From Myrica gale (Eukaryota > Streptophyta > Magnoliopsida > Fagales > Myricaceae): a stretch of DNA of 64,000 nt. Location: assembly GCA_963930655.1 (NCBI GenBank), contig OZ005617.1, positions 15,466,068-15,530,067 of the forward strand. Direction: 5' to 3'. Shown in pieces: positions 47,498 through 58,075 of this stretch (its first letter is position 1; each line of letters starts with the position of its first letter). The notes beneath the pieces were generated by a model that saw only the letters and a program-made list of their open reading frames with translations, was not told where the DNA came from and ran no database searches. The translations under genes and the position numbers were made by a program.

Positions 47498-49283
47498 CTA
47501 ATTCCTTCGTGTCTTCAGAGCTTCAGATTTGCACAGGGGGCAGACATTCTTCACGAGCAACCACTTCTTTAAGCAATCAGCATGGTACTCGTGCATGCAA
47601 TCAAGAATTCCAATCTGCTCTTGGTTCTTATACTCTCCCTGCGAAATGGAAAGAGCCCATATGTTAAAGAGGAAAATGGTTTTTGATGATTAAGTAGAAA
47701 CATCAAAATATTAATTCCATTCTCTATCAATCTGTTCTAATTAAAGCACCTGGCATATAACGCAAGAATCAGCTTCCTGATCCACAGAAGTTGCCTCCTC
47801 CTCCTCCAGATTCATAATATTGGCAGATGAGACAGAAGTTTTTGTCCTTAGTTGACTCATGATAGTTTCCTCTGACAACCTGGGGCTTACCTTGCGAAGC
47901 TCTTCGAAGAAAAGAATGTCCCGCTGCTGCAGGAATTAAAACTTTCAATTTAAAAGACTATTTACAGGGGTCTACTTAAAAGTTCGGACAAACTCGTACC
48001 GACAGAGTGCTATAATTATGTGTTTTCGATAACCAAATAATTAATTCAGTCCTAATATCTCATATGGAAAATAGTTTGGTGAAATGAATTAATTGTATGT
48101 AAAGGGGCATGTTTGCAATAATCTCAAATTTTAGGGGTCAATTACAATATATTGATGGACATGATTGTAATTAGTAGAAGCACTAATTTTATTAAAAGAA
48201 AACTGCTGGAATTTGAGATTTCTATGGATCCTGTGTTATAACTCTTATATTCAATGGAACCTATTAAGAAAATCTCAATAAAAAAGAGTGGCATAAATCC
48301 CTTAGGAGGCAAGACATCTGAGTTGCTGTTATGAATTGCTGGAATTTTGGATTGGATCGTAAAGCTACTTGAAGTTTATGGATTCCTGGATTCTTGTATT
48401 AGGTAGGTAATCGAATCCGCAATTGCAAATAATTTTAATTGATGTTTTGTTAAAAATATATTTCTTTTAGTTTAATTCCGCATAAACTATCCGAGAGAAC
48501 TTGATGCTAAATTTGTTAAATCGGCCTATACATCCCTATGCACTTCTCGATATTTCAATCATCTACACTAATAAGCTTTTCCTAGCAAGGACACACAAGA
48601 ACAAATTTCACATCTTTCCTCATCATCCACACGCGCAGAAAAAAAAATACCTCATCATCCACACGCTCTGCATCCAACAGGTTTCCGTGAAACTGGTCCT
48701 CCAAGTTCACCACTCGATAAAATTCTGGCAGCTCTCGTATGGCAGTTTCCTACACATATTTTCCGCAATAAATAGTTTTGCCCTCTTGTAAAAAAGCCAA
48801 AGTACTTTATAGCAAATTGAAAAACACCATTGATTTACAGAGAAAGTGGCAGAAGAAGGCACAATAGAGAGAATATTACATCAGCCTGCAGAACTCTCCA
48901 GTGTGGCAGGTGGTTGCGATCTCTACGAGTTGACAGAGGCACGGATCCCCATCTATCAGGCTCGTATATGCTACGCCCACTTGGTCCAAGAGTCCTGGGA
49001 TGCCTAGGCTCCATCTCCAAACTGTTCTGAGCAGGACACAGAGAGCCGCGTAAAGAATCTGTAGAACGTCTATATGGCGGGCTTGGATGAGAATGATCTG
49101 ATAAGAAAGTTACAGCAACAAGAAGTTCATATATGTGCAATCAACTTCTGCAGTAACAGATAAAGATCCATATCATTTTGAAATTCAAAAATTATAATTC
49201 TGTTATCATAAAGTTTATCTTACCGAAATTTATGAATATTTTGAATTTGTATTTTAGCACAAGATCTGCCAGATACTCGAATG
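47498..49283 (-). CDS. RING-H2 E3 ubiquitin ligase-like, 5' end not found
   Basis: Five minus-strand exons join in phase with GT-AG borders: 49283-49224, 49097-48880, 48749-48651, 47926-47750 and 47638-47498. Together they give about 231 codons to a TAG. The last two form a full RING-H2 finger, C-X2-C-X14-C-X1-H-X2-H-X2-C-X10-C-X2-C, starting DSCVICQ and ending NVCPLCKSEAL. The pattern and the HEYHADCLKKWLLVKN core are those of plant RING-H2 ubiquitin ligases, which pass ubiquitin from E2 to substrate. Upstream exons encode a Pro/Arg/Ser-rich part (YRRSTDSLRGS) with no known domain. The first visible exon begins mid-codon (phase 1 donor needed upstream), so a start exon remains unseen above 49283. 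A truncated gene copy is possible. Confidence 0.75.
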
Positions 49284-49289
49284 CTGTAA

Positions 49290-49570
49290 AGATTATATGT
49301 TAGAACAAAATATGATTTTGGTATTCTGCCAAACCCGGGGGCATAATTATATTTTTAACTAAAAAAGGAGGGGCACATGCAGGTCAAGTGGGATGGAAAC
49401 CATCCAAGTTAAGGGTTTTCTTGGGTCTGAGGATAGAATAGCATGGAAAACGGCACACACGGTGCTATGTTTTTGCACGATTGCGCCCATATATGAGAGA
49501 GAAGAGACGAGAGAACAGAGAAAATGGAAGAAATCTCCCGGTTAAGCTGAATATATTGAGTTAAGGACGC
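49290..49570. other. 5' flank of the RING-H2 gene
   Basis: No clear start exon. An ATG-led minus-strand frame that begins MGAIVQKHSTVCAVF near 49492 lacks a donor in the required phase that I could confirm. Confidence 0.3.
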
Positions 49571-49958
49571 TTAGGTAATGTTCGTTTTGAAGGTTTTTGT
49601 AGGATTTGGAGAATTTTGTGAATTTTTAGGTGATGATAAAGTTGTATTGGTGTTTGTGTAAAAATTATTGAGGTGTAAAAAAGTAATGATGATGTTTAAA
49701 GTTGTTTGTTTTATATTTTAAATTTATTTATTTTTTTATTAAAAATAGAATATTTAAAAGATATTTTAAAAAAATAAAATAAAATAATCACTAAAAGACA
49801 AAATAACACTGAAATGCGCCGAAGACAAGGTGGGGACATGGGGCAGGGGACCGCAGGGGAGGGGGAGTCGAATCCTCCTCTTCCATCTGCTTTTTCGCCG
49901 AACATAGTGAAAGAGGATTCAAATCCTTATTTTTTGATGAAACCGAAGATGCTCTTAG
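49571..49958. mobile_element. MITE-like element, relative of 11381-11792
   Basis: CGTTTTGAAGGTTTTTGTAG, TTTTGTGAATTTTTAG, AAAGTTGTATTGGTGTTTGT and GTGTAAAAAAGTAATGATGA match the minus strand of the first copy. The right end is GATGCTCTTAG. The middle differs between the copies, as expected of rearranged non-autonomous elements. Confidence 0.55.
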
Positions 49959-50316
49959 TTTATATAATGCAAGAGAACTGACATAAACAGAAGTTTATAT
50001 AGTGCAATATAACCGACATAGAAAAAGAAGTTCCGATCGAATTGAGGTTTCTTGGAAAGCAAAGAAGACCGTTAGATATTAAGGGCTTCGTAATTTCACC
50101 AAAAATAGAGAAAGAAGAAGATTTGTGAAAGCTAACAAATTCCCGCGATACGCATTTCGATCTTTTTATGGGCTTTCAAGCTGGTTCTCTCATGGTTTTC
50201 TCATTTCTGGATTGGCCTGACCATGAATGTGGACTATTGGATGATTCAAGGTTGTAACTTGGACAGTTGGACGGGCTTTACACAACCCAATTGAGCCCAA
50301 CAGTCCATCCAACTAA

Positions 50317-50613
50317 TAAAAGTGGGGTGAAAATCAGAAATACGGTCCGGTCCGGTTCACTTAAGTGGTCCGGACCGGTTTCATTTTTTTATTTTTTTTA
50401 AATTTTTTACAAAAATTATGTTAATTTCGAAGGTGGAAGGACATATAAAAATGTAGAGTTTTAGTTTAACTAAAATTAAACTTTTTAAGTTTGTAATTTG
50501 TATTAAAAAATATTTTTTATTTATATTAATAAATCCTGTCTGGACCGGTTTGTCAAAAGGCATGGACCGGACCGGATCACAAATCCAGTCCGGTTTGATT
50601 TTGTTCAGCCATA
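50317..50613. mobile_element. hAT-type MITE (CCGGACC family), 7/8 TSD
   Basis: The subterminal sequence is GGTCCGGTCCGG on the left and GGACCGGACCGG on the right, with a CAGCCATA right end. The core AAAAATGTAGAGTTTTAGTT is shared with 40174-40509. Flanks CCAACTAA (50309-50316) and CCAACTAT (50614-50621) match at seven of eight bases. The left terminus itself is eroded. Confidence 0.7.
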
Positions 50614-51522
50614 CCAACTATTGAATGCCTCAAATTTCAGTAAATATATTTTTTGAATTCGTGAAAAAATGTTGGAGTTTATAAAAAATTATTAGAATTT
50701 ATGAAAAAAATATTAGAGTTTGTGAAAGAGTGAGCATGTGTTTGTATGCCTCAAATTTCTTTTGTATTGAATATAGTGTAGATTTTATTAAAATATCTTA
50801 AAAAGAAATAATTTTATAGAAATTTTGTTTTTTTTATGAAACCGGTGTTTAGCAACCAATATTTTGACTCTCTAAAATTTTATCATTATTACAAAAATTT
50901 ATTTCTCCTCACTTTTTCATCGACTACCATAAACTTTTTCACTTTTTTCACTCATTCCCATAAAATTTTTCACTTATTCACCAACTTTTTCACTCTCTCA
51001 TCACTTTTTTACCAATTTCTATAATCAAAATGTTAACCACCCTAAAATTTTGTCACTCAAACATGGATGAGTTGGCATTTGACAAAATGTTTTGAAGTTA
51101 GTAAAAAGTAGTTGTTAACCGTAGGCAAATTTAGAAATTGAGTTTTTAATTTTCGTGGTTTTTTACAAAAATGATTAGATATCAAATTTTATTAAAAATT
51201 AAAATAAAATTTTAAAATTAAAAAAATATTATCAAAACCAATAAACAAGCATAACCTACAGTTTTTTTTTTTTTTACATACAACTCCTGTCTCTTTTTCC
51301 ACATTCCCTAGAAACCGTAGTTGCCGGTTCTCTCCGTCAAGCTGGTCGCCTCCCGAGCCACGGCTCGGGCGCACGCTTATCACGTGACATCAGACAACCC
51401 TGTTTTTCAATTGAGGTGGACCGGACCGTCGTTTCTTCGAGGGCGCAGCCATTGGTTATTTCTGTGTCCCTGGGGCAAGAGGAAACTGGAAAGTAAATGA
51501 AACCCAAACGGGCAACCAAGAC
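50614..51522. other. intergenic and promoter region of the RNA exonuclease gene
   Basis: AT-rich to about 51280, with GTGAAAAAATGTTGGAG-like repeats that may be a decayed MITE. It is then GC-richer (CGAGCCACGGCTCGG palindrome at 51354-51368) and likely contains the promoter and 5' UTR. Confidence 0.4.
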
Positions 51523-54500
51523 ATGGGAAGCCAGCCGAAGAAGAACCCTAATAAGCAGCTACAGCTCAACCCCAACTGGGCTCAACTCCAAACTGTACTT
51601 ATTTCTTTCATACACAAACTCTCTCTCTCTCTCTCTCTGTTTACGAATTTTTATGTTGAAATTAGCAAACTTCATTTTCTTTTTTCCTGCAGAAGCTGAA
51701 AAACCATGACTCTAAGCCTCCAAGGCCTTCACACAACTCTCGTACCGAAAACCCAAAAACCATTCTGGGTAATGTGAGCTAATCAATATACTGCTTTGCG
51801 GGGGTTTTTTTTTGGTTCTTCGTTTTAATTATAACATTTTTAGCTTGTTAATGAATATGAAGTCAAGCTAAGGTTGATTAGGTTTGATTGTTCTCTAATG
51901 TTTTGGCTAGACGCAAATACTGATTGATCACAGCTTGGAAAGTAATTTTCTTTAATGAACAAAAAATAATGCTCCATTCTCCTCTTTTGCTTCCAAGTGA
52001 AGGTAAAAATTTGAAATCTGCCAATTAAATATGCTTACATTTTGCTTAAAAAAAATGCTTACATTTTATGAGGTTCTATTTACTTATCGAGAATGAACAA
52101 AATAAATTCATGCCTCACGTGTAACTTTTTGTCACGTGGATTTCTTATGTTGGAGGATTGTTTTAATCGGTGTTTTGAACAGTGATTTTCTTTGCTTTTG
52201 ATAATATGGAGTCAGTTGAAATTTCCGTTCTCAAAGTGAAGAGCTACTCATAAATAAATAGGATAACGAGACTGAGGTTGGGTCTGATAATTGTCTGTTG
52301 ATTTTTTGCACTCTATTTTCTAAGACTTCTCTTTTACAGGGAAGCGTAAGGAGAGACCAAATGCAGAAGTGAATGATTCTACGATCAATCCCCTCACTCC
52401 AATTAATGATGATTTCAGGTGCTTTTTTAGACATAATCTACTCTGTTGCTCCATTTGCTTACACAAATTGTGGGATCTTTACATGACTTGGATGTGTCAG
52501 GGTAACCTTTGAGGTAGTCCAAGAGCTAGTTTCTCCTAGTTATGGCTTTATGTTTTGTTTGCAATGAAGAGATGTCTTACTTCTAGAATTTTATTAAATT
52601 AAGACTAACTATGTTAAAGCATTCTCCCTTCTATGTTTGTAGAGCTCAAGTTATAGCTGAAATTTCAGAAGATAGTGTCAAAAGGGCATTGTCTAGATTT
52701 CTGAACTCTTCGGGTTTGAATTTTCTAGGTTTTTGCTAGTACTATTTGCTATTAAGGCTATGTGAGTATAAAGATTCCCAAAGGAAAAATAAAAATAAGG
52801 ATAGCTAAATACTTATCAAAGGTCAAAATTTATGGATGTATATTGCTTCCGGTAATACTGGCGGAAATCATGCCCAGCTGTCTATTACCCTTGGGTTGAT
52901 GGAGGGAGAAACTTTTTCTCTTTCAACTTCGGCTTGTTGAAGTAAGGATTGCCCTGTTTACCTTACTTTAGCAAGCAGAAAAAAAAACACTTATGCTTGT
53001 TAAAGTAAGGTAAACAAGGGCAATCTCTAATTTCCTTCTGTGTGAAGAGATATTTCACATCATATCGCTGTGTCAAACAACAGTACCATTGATGTGAAAT
53101 AGGTTTCTGTTATGCAATGTGAACTTTCCCTTATTCTCACTGGAAAATAGGTTTCTTTGTGCTTGATTCACAACTTTCATTCATCTTCACTTATCAACCA
53201 TTTTACAGTCTGACAGATGTGGTATCCATGGATTGTGAAATGGTCGGTGTTTGTCAAGGAAACAAAAGTGCCCTTGGACGAGTTACTCTGGTATTAATTA
53301 GTTATTCTCTTTCCATCCTTACATTTCAGTCTTTAAATTACTTGCATCTCAAAGTTTGGTCATTTGTCCTACATTTTGCACACATTCTAAAAAATTAGTC
53401 CATCTTATGCAACATTGCATCTCTAGGTTAAAGATCCTATTTATGATTGTGTTTTTATTTGTTTTTTCTAATGGTCAGTGATTGCTAATGATATCTTAGT
53501 TAATGACAGGTTAATAAATGGGGAAATGTTGTGTATGATGAATTTGTTCGACCAGTAGATCGCGTCGTTGACTTTCGAACTGAAATCAGTGGCATTCGAC
53601 CTCGAGATTTGAGGAAAGGTTGGATCTCTTTTTACTTTGTAATTTCAAGAACATTTCAAAAATTGTAGCACATAAACTCCTGGAACTTTAGGCTATGTTT
53701 GGTTTAGTTCTCAAAACAGTTTTTGTTTTTGTGTTTTTTTGGAAGTAATGTAGATTCTCTTGGAATTGGTGAAAAGTTTGTAAAAAGTTATTGGAATTGG
53801 TGAAAAGGTATGGAAATTGATGAAAAAATTATTGGGATTGGTGAAAATGTATTGAAATTGATGAAAAAGTGAGTAAGAAGTTTTTGAAAACTTTTTCAGA
53901 ACTTAAACAAACATAGCCTTAAGCTGTATGTTTGGACCTTCAATAATCAACGGGGTTAACAAACTAACACTCCTCCTATTGTTTGTTAGATTATAGGGTA
54001 GAGCTTAAACCAAACTTATTTTTGCAAATAAATTTTCCTTCGTACTAATTTGCACTAAAAACAAAGCCATCCTCCTTCACCTCCTTGAGGATAAACAAGG
54101 TAATGTGTGTCTAACCACTCCAATGATTTAAACTAACTATTACCAGAAAGAGTATACAAGCTCTGGAGGCAATTTCCTATGTCTTGATTGGGCTGAATTG
54201 ACATTGACTAGTTTTAAAATAGCATAATTTGTATACCTGTTTTACTTGGCATTTAGAAGACGATAATAGAATTGACACAAGTTGGCAAAAATATCAATTG
54301 CAAAGAAAATTTGTCTGTAATTGCCAGAGCATGTAAATGTGAGCCCTTATGCATACTTATAATATTCTCTTCAGCAAAAGATTTTTGGGTTGTTCAGAAG
54401 AAGGTGGCAGAGATAATTAAAGAAAGGATTCTGGTCGATGTGCCTTGCACAATGATCTCAAGGTTAGATATTTCTCTTGTTTGTTCTCTGTCTCTTTCTT

Positions 54501-55311
54501 TTCTTCTCTCTTTTTTCCATTTTATGTGATTGTATTTTCCAGGGTTGCAATGTTATGAATGAGAGTGGCAGTGTCTCTTTCTTGAATAGGTACTTCTATT
54601 AAGTCATCCCAAGAAGGACCTGCGGGATACATCAGAATTTCAACCTTTTCTCAGGTACTTCTTTCCTCCACTGCACTATTTTGTAGCTACTAAAATTGTC
54701 ACTGACATCCTTCTATGTAATATCTTCTAATACCTTGTGCGGTTATTGAATCAGGGAAGGGGGCAGAAGAGCACTTCGACACCTTGCAGCTCAGTTTCTG
54801 GGTGTTCAGATCCAGAATGGGGAACACTGTTCTGTTAGTTCGTTAACTTAACTCAGTTTCTTGTACACTTATCTCATTTGCGAGAAAACATGTGCAGAAT
54901 ATCTACAGGAGAGTAATGCTGACTGTGTCATGAGTCCAAGTTTGGAATTTGAGACTTTCCAAGTTGGAACTTGAGGCATTGATCATCTTTTCAAAAAGAG
55001 AGAGAGCTGGACTATCAATTTATATAATGCTTCACATATAATTGTTTTAGCTTCACATATAATTGTTGCACCATCTTCTTGGTGAAGAACATTTAAACTT
55101 TAAATCTATTAAAAGCTTTTCTTAACTTAATCTTCTTTTTTAGATACAAGATGCTCGAGCTGCAATGCGTCTTTATCAGAAGAACAGGAAAGAGTGGGAA
55201 AAGAGTGCCAAAGATCAAGTGCGGCTAAAAAAGAAACAGAAGAAACGTAAACCAAAAAAGAAAGCAAAGCAGGGAGATATTACGATTGACCGTGCTTCGA
55301 CTGCATCGTAG
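51523..55311 (+). CDS. REXO4: RNA exonuclease 4-like DEDDh nuclease, frameshifted
   Basis: Exons are 51523-51594, 51693-51768, 52340-52418, 53209-53290, 53510-53618, 54375-54462, 54590-54654, 54755-54833 and 55144-55311. All borders are GT-AG and all phases agree except within exon 6. The product is a DEDDh 3'-5' exonuclease of the REX4/REXO4 family, expected in the nucleus or nucleolus in RNA processing. Motif ExoI is VSMDCEMVGV (Asp84, Glu86) and ExoIII is EHCSIQDARAAM (His215, Asp220). ExoII should read (G)xALHNDLK, but in exon 6 one base is missing after RILV, near 54438. As given, the reading runs DVPCTMIS and stops at 54600-54602, losing ExoII and ExoIII. Everything downstream remains open in the other frame, so this is either a very recent mutation or an assembly error. 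The C-terminus is strongly basic (KKKQKKRKPKKKAK). The nominal length is 272 residues. Confidence 0.88.
52947..53025. repeat. long near-perfect hairpin in intron 3 of the exonuclease gene
   Basis: The left arm, 52947-52977, begins GATTGCCCTGTTTACC. The right arm, 52994-53025, is its reverse complement with one mismatch and one extra base. The loop is 16 bp and A-rich. The part GCTTGTTGAAGTAAG just before the left arm also resembles the right arm, so the region holds a partial third copy. It resembles a small foldback element and could yield a structured RNA. Confidence 0.75.
53691..53918. mobile_element. PIF/Harbinger (Tourist-like) MITE with TTA TSD
   Basis: The termini GGCTATGTTTGGTT and, reverse-complemented, GGCTATGTTTGTTTAAGTT are inverted repeats. 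TTA flanks both sides (53688-53690, 53919-53921), the size expected for Harbinger. The inside repeats TTGG(A/G)ATTGGTGAAAA units. It sits in intron 5 of the exonuclease gene. Confidence 0.8.
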
Positions 55312-56297
55312 CATTGGCTGCATGTTGATAGTTAATGCTTAATTCCTTGCAAATTTTTGCAAGCAACTTTTGAAGCCAGGCTCACTCCAGATGGTGTAGC
55401 ACATTATGCACAATGCTGAAAGGAGGATTGGAGAGGATGCAATACGTAGCTACCAAAATTAACTCCATCCAAAGGGCATACACATAGGGGAGCTTATCTT
55501 AATATTCATCTGGTAATCTTGCGTGCTGGAAAATCATTGTTTTATACTCATTGGTGGACCCAATGCTGGTGGGCTCCGTCCAGTCTAATGTTTTCCTGAC
55601 AATTGCAATGGAGACTCATTCTTTACACTCTCTTGGTGATTTCTGAGTTAAAAAAGAAAAAAACAGGGGTTGTAAATGATTTCTTCATTATTTGTCTGAT
55701 TCTTCTATGCACTGCAACATTTGAGCAATATGTTTCCAGGTAGATAATGCTTGCTTTGAGAGATAAGATCCAAGCATTACAAGCCTGTTTTTGTTTGTGT
55801 ATGAAGGGTATCTCCACTCCCTGTGGATAAGCGGCATTACTCAAGTCTGCAGAGTTGCTTGAATTTTTAGATAAATTTCTACATGAAAAGGTATCCAGGG
55901 TTCCCTAATGGATTTGTTCAGTCTATGTGCTCTAAATGTACTCATAATTCCTTGTCATGATCAAAATAAATGATCATATTTTGGATATACGGAGGATATT
56001 TCAATGGACAAAAAAGTGGGATCCGAAAATAGGATTCTCAAAATTCAGAGCAATCAACTGATCGAAATACTTTAAAGCAAAAACATCAATCGTCTACTCA
56101 AGGGGGAGTATTTTTTTGGGGACCAAAATCCAATTACTACCTTTAAATAAAAAGTTTTATTCCAAAGAAAAGCAAACAAAAAAGTGCAAGCATAACATCA
56201 ATTGAAATACTCTGGTAGTAAATTTTTTCGTGTCAAGTACCCGAGTTGGTAGATAGATTTATCTTATTACAAAAAAACAAAAGATCAGCTCATTAAG
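55312..56297. other. 3' flank of the RNA exonuclease gene
   Basis: Likely 3' UTR and then intergenic DNA. No gene is supported. Confidence 0.4.
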
Positions 56298-56508
56298 ATT
56301 GTGTTTGTGTTGTAAAATTTTAGTGTTGTTAAAATTTTAGGTATTGGGTTTAGTGAAAAAGTGAAGAGAGAGGTAATTTTTTATATTTTTGTAGTAAATA
56401 GTAATGATTTGATGGGGAGAGAGAGATTATATTGTAATATTTAATTGTGTTAAAATTTTAGAGGGGGTAAAATTTTGGTACGCAAAAAAAAATCTAGCTA
56501 AACACAAT
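56298..56508. mobile_element. small MITE, Tourist-like ends
   Basis: The left end ATTGTGTTTGTG and the reverse-complemented right end ATTGTGTTTAG are inverted. Internal TAAAATTTTAG and GTAAAATTTTGG units are repeated. A short duplication was not resolved. Confidence 0.45.
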
Positions 56509-56671
56509 TTTGTTGTCTCCCATGTTTAAACGTTTGAAAAATGAAGAAAAAATTCTTTGATTTTTTTTTTGGAGTTTATAAAAAATTGAGAAATTTACAA
56601 CTCAATGTGACACGTGTCATTAAATAAATAAATCTAAAATTAATTAAAAAAACCGTAATTTTTTTAAAAAA

Positions 56672-57536
56672 GAGGAAATTTACAAATAAATCACAAAGAT
56701 TTAGCGCCTTTTTAAAAAACTCACTGAATTTTAATAAATTTCAAAACGCTTATTGGGTTTGTCATTTTAGTATCAAAACTCATTGGACCCAACGATGTTA
56801 GACCTATTTTAGTCTTTTATGGGTTGTGGGATAGGGGGAGGTCCCCCAACCCCCACCCAGACGTCGATGGGTGGAGGGGGTCCACTCATGGCGGCCTAAA
56901 ACTGGGCAGCCAACAGAGGGTGGAGGAATCCCTCCTCCACCCCGGCTCTAGTGCGGTCGAGGGGTCCCCCAACGCCCACCGCCCGGGGTGGAGGAACCCT
57001 CCCTCTGGCCACCCAGAGGTGGAGGGGGAGATCCTCCTCCCCCGACGACCAGAGGAGGGGGATTCCCCCTCCATCATGAAAGGATTAGGGGTCCCTAATC
57101 TTTTTTAAAAAATAAAAATGATTTTGTTTTTTATTAATTTATATTTTATTTATTTAATGACACGTGTCACATTCTGTCGAGTGAGTTTCGATACCAAAAT
57201 GAAAAACCCAGTGAACTTTTTGAACTTTTTAAAAACCCAGTGAGTTTTTTTTAAATGCTCTAAAACTTAGTGAGTTATTTGTAATTGTTTTTTTAAATTA
57301 CGTTTTTTAATAATTTTATATTTATTTTTATTTTTTAAAATATTTATTATTTATTTAATGACACATGTCACATTGTGATTGGACGAGATGAATTTTCCCG
57401 TTAAATTGGTCTAACGGCGTTGGGTCCAGTGAGTTTTAATTCTAAAATTGTAAACTCAGTGAGTGTTGAAATTTTTGAAAACCTAGTTGAGTTTTCTAAA
57501 AAGGTGCTAAAACTCAGTGAGTTATTTATAAATTTC
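56672..57536. mobile_element. Mutator-like element with a GC-rich core
   Basis: The left end GAGGAAATTTACAAATAAAT and the reverse-complemented right end GAAATTTATAAATAACTCAC are inverted and continue through TTTAG(C)GCCTTTTTA-like sequence. The flanks TTTAAAAAA are identical (56663-56671, 57537-57545), but the motif is low-complexity. The interior repeats AAAACCCAGTGAG and TGACAC(G/A)TGTCA blocks in both orientations, suggesting nested or duplicated ends. A core at 56824-57108 is strongly GC-rich, unlike everything around it. Confidence 0.65.
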
Positions 57537-57545
57537 TTTAAAAAA

Positions 57546-58075
57546 ATTAAAAAATTGTGAAAAGAGATGATTTAATAAAATTTTTAAAATAAAAAAGTAT
57601 TTGAATTTGTTAAAAAGTGTGGAGGTTGATAATTTCATTTGGGAATGATAAAAATTTTGTTAACTAAAATTTTGATATTTTATTATCTGATAATTAAAAT
57701 TTAAAAAAATTTAATTTGGCAACCTTATTTTGTCTATCAAAAATAAATAAATAAATAAATAAGAGAGAAGAAAATAGAAGAAGAATGTAGCCTAACCAAT
57801 TGAAAAGTCAGAAAAGAAAAGACAGAATTATTCAATTCCTTTATTCCTCGAGAAAGCGTATTCCCACTTTTATCGAACCCTGAAATTCCCGTGCGGGACA
57901 ATTGACATAAAGCTAAAAGGCCGATGCGACGAATTGAGTAAATCAGACTAGTGAAAGGTTTCGTATACCTAGGAGTAGAAGTGCGAGAGCTGAGAGGCAA
58001 AGCCACCAGAAAGAGCATCTCTCTTTCTTTCCCATTTCATTTACGTTGTTGAAATCTTCGTCCTCTGCTTCGAAG
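57546..58075. other. promoter and 5' UTR region of the PDAP1-type gene
   Basis: AT-rich to about 57780, then mixed composition with a pyrimidine stretch (CATCTCTCTTTCTTTCCC) just before the start codon, usual for a plant 5' UTR. Confidence 0.4.

Noticed and set aside
56824-57108. 94-codon GC-rich frame as a gene
   Set aside because: Its complement is also open, the composition is repetitive, and it is enclosed by transposon ends.
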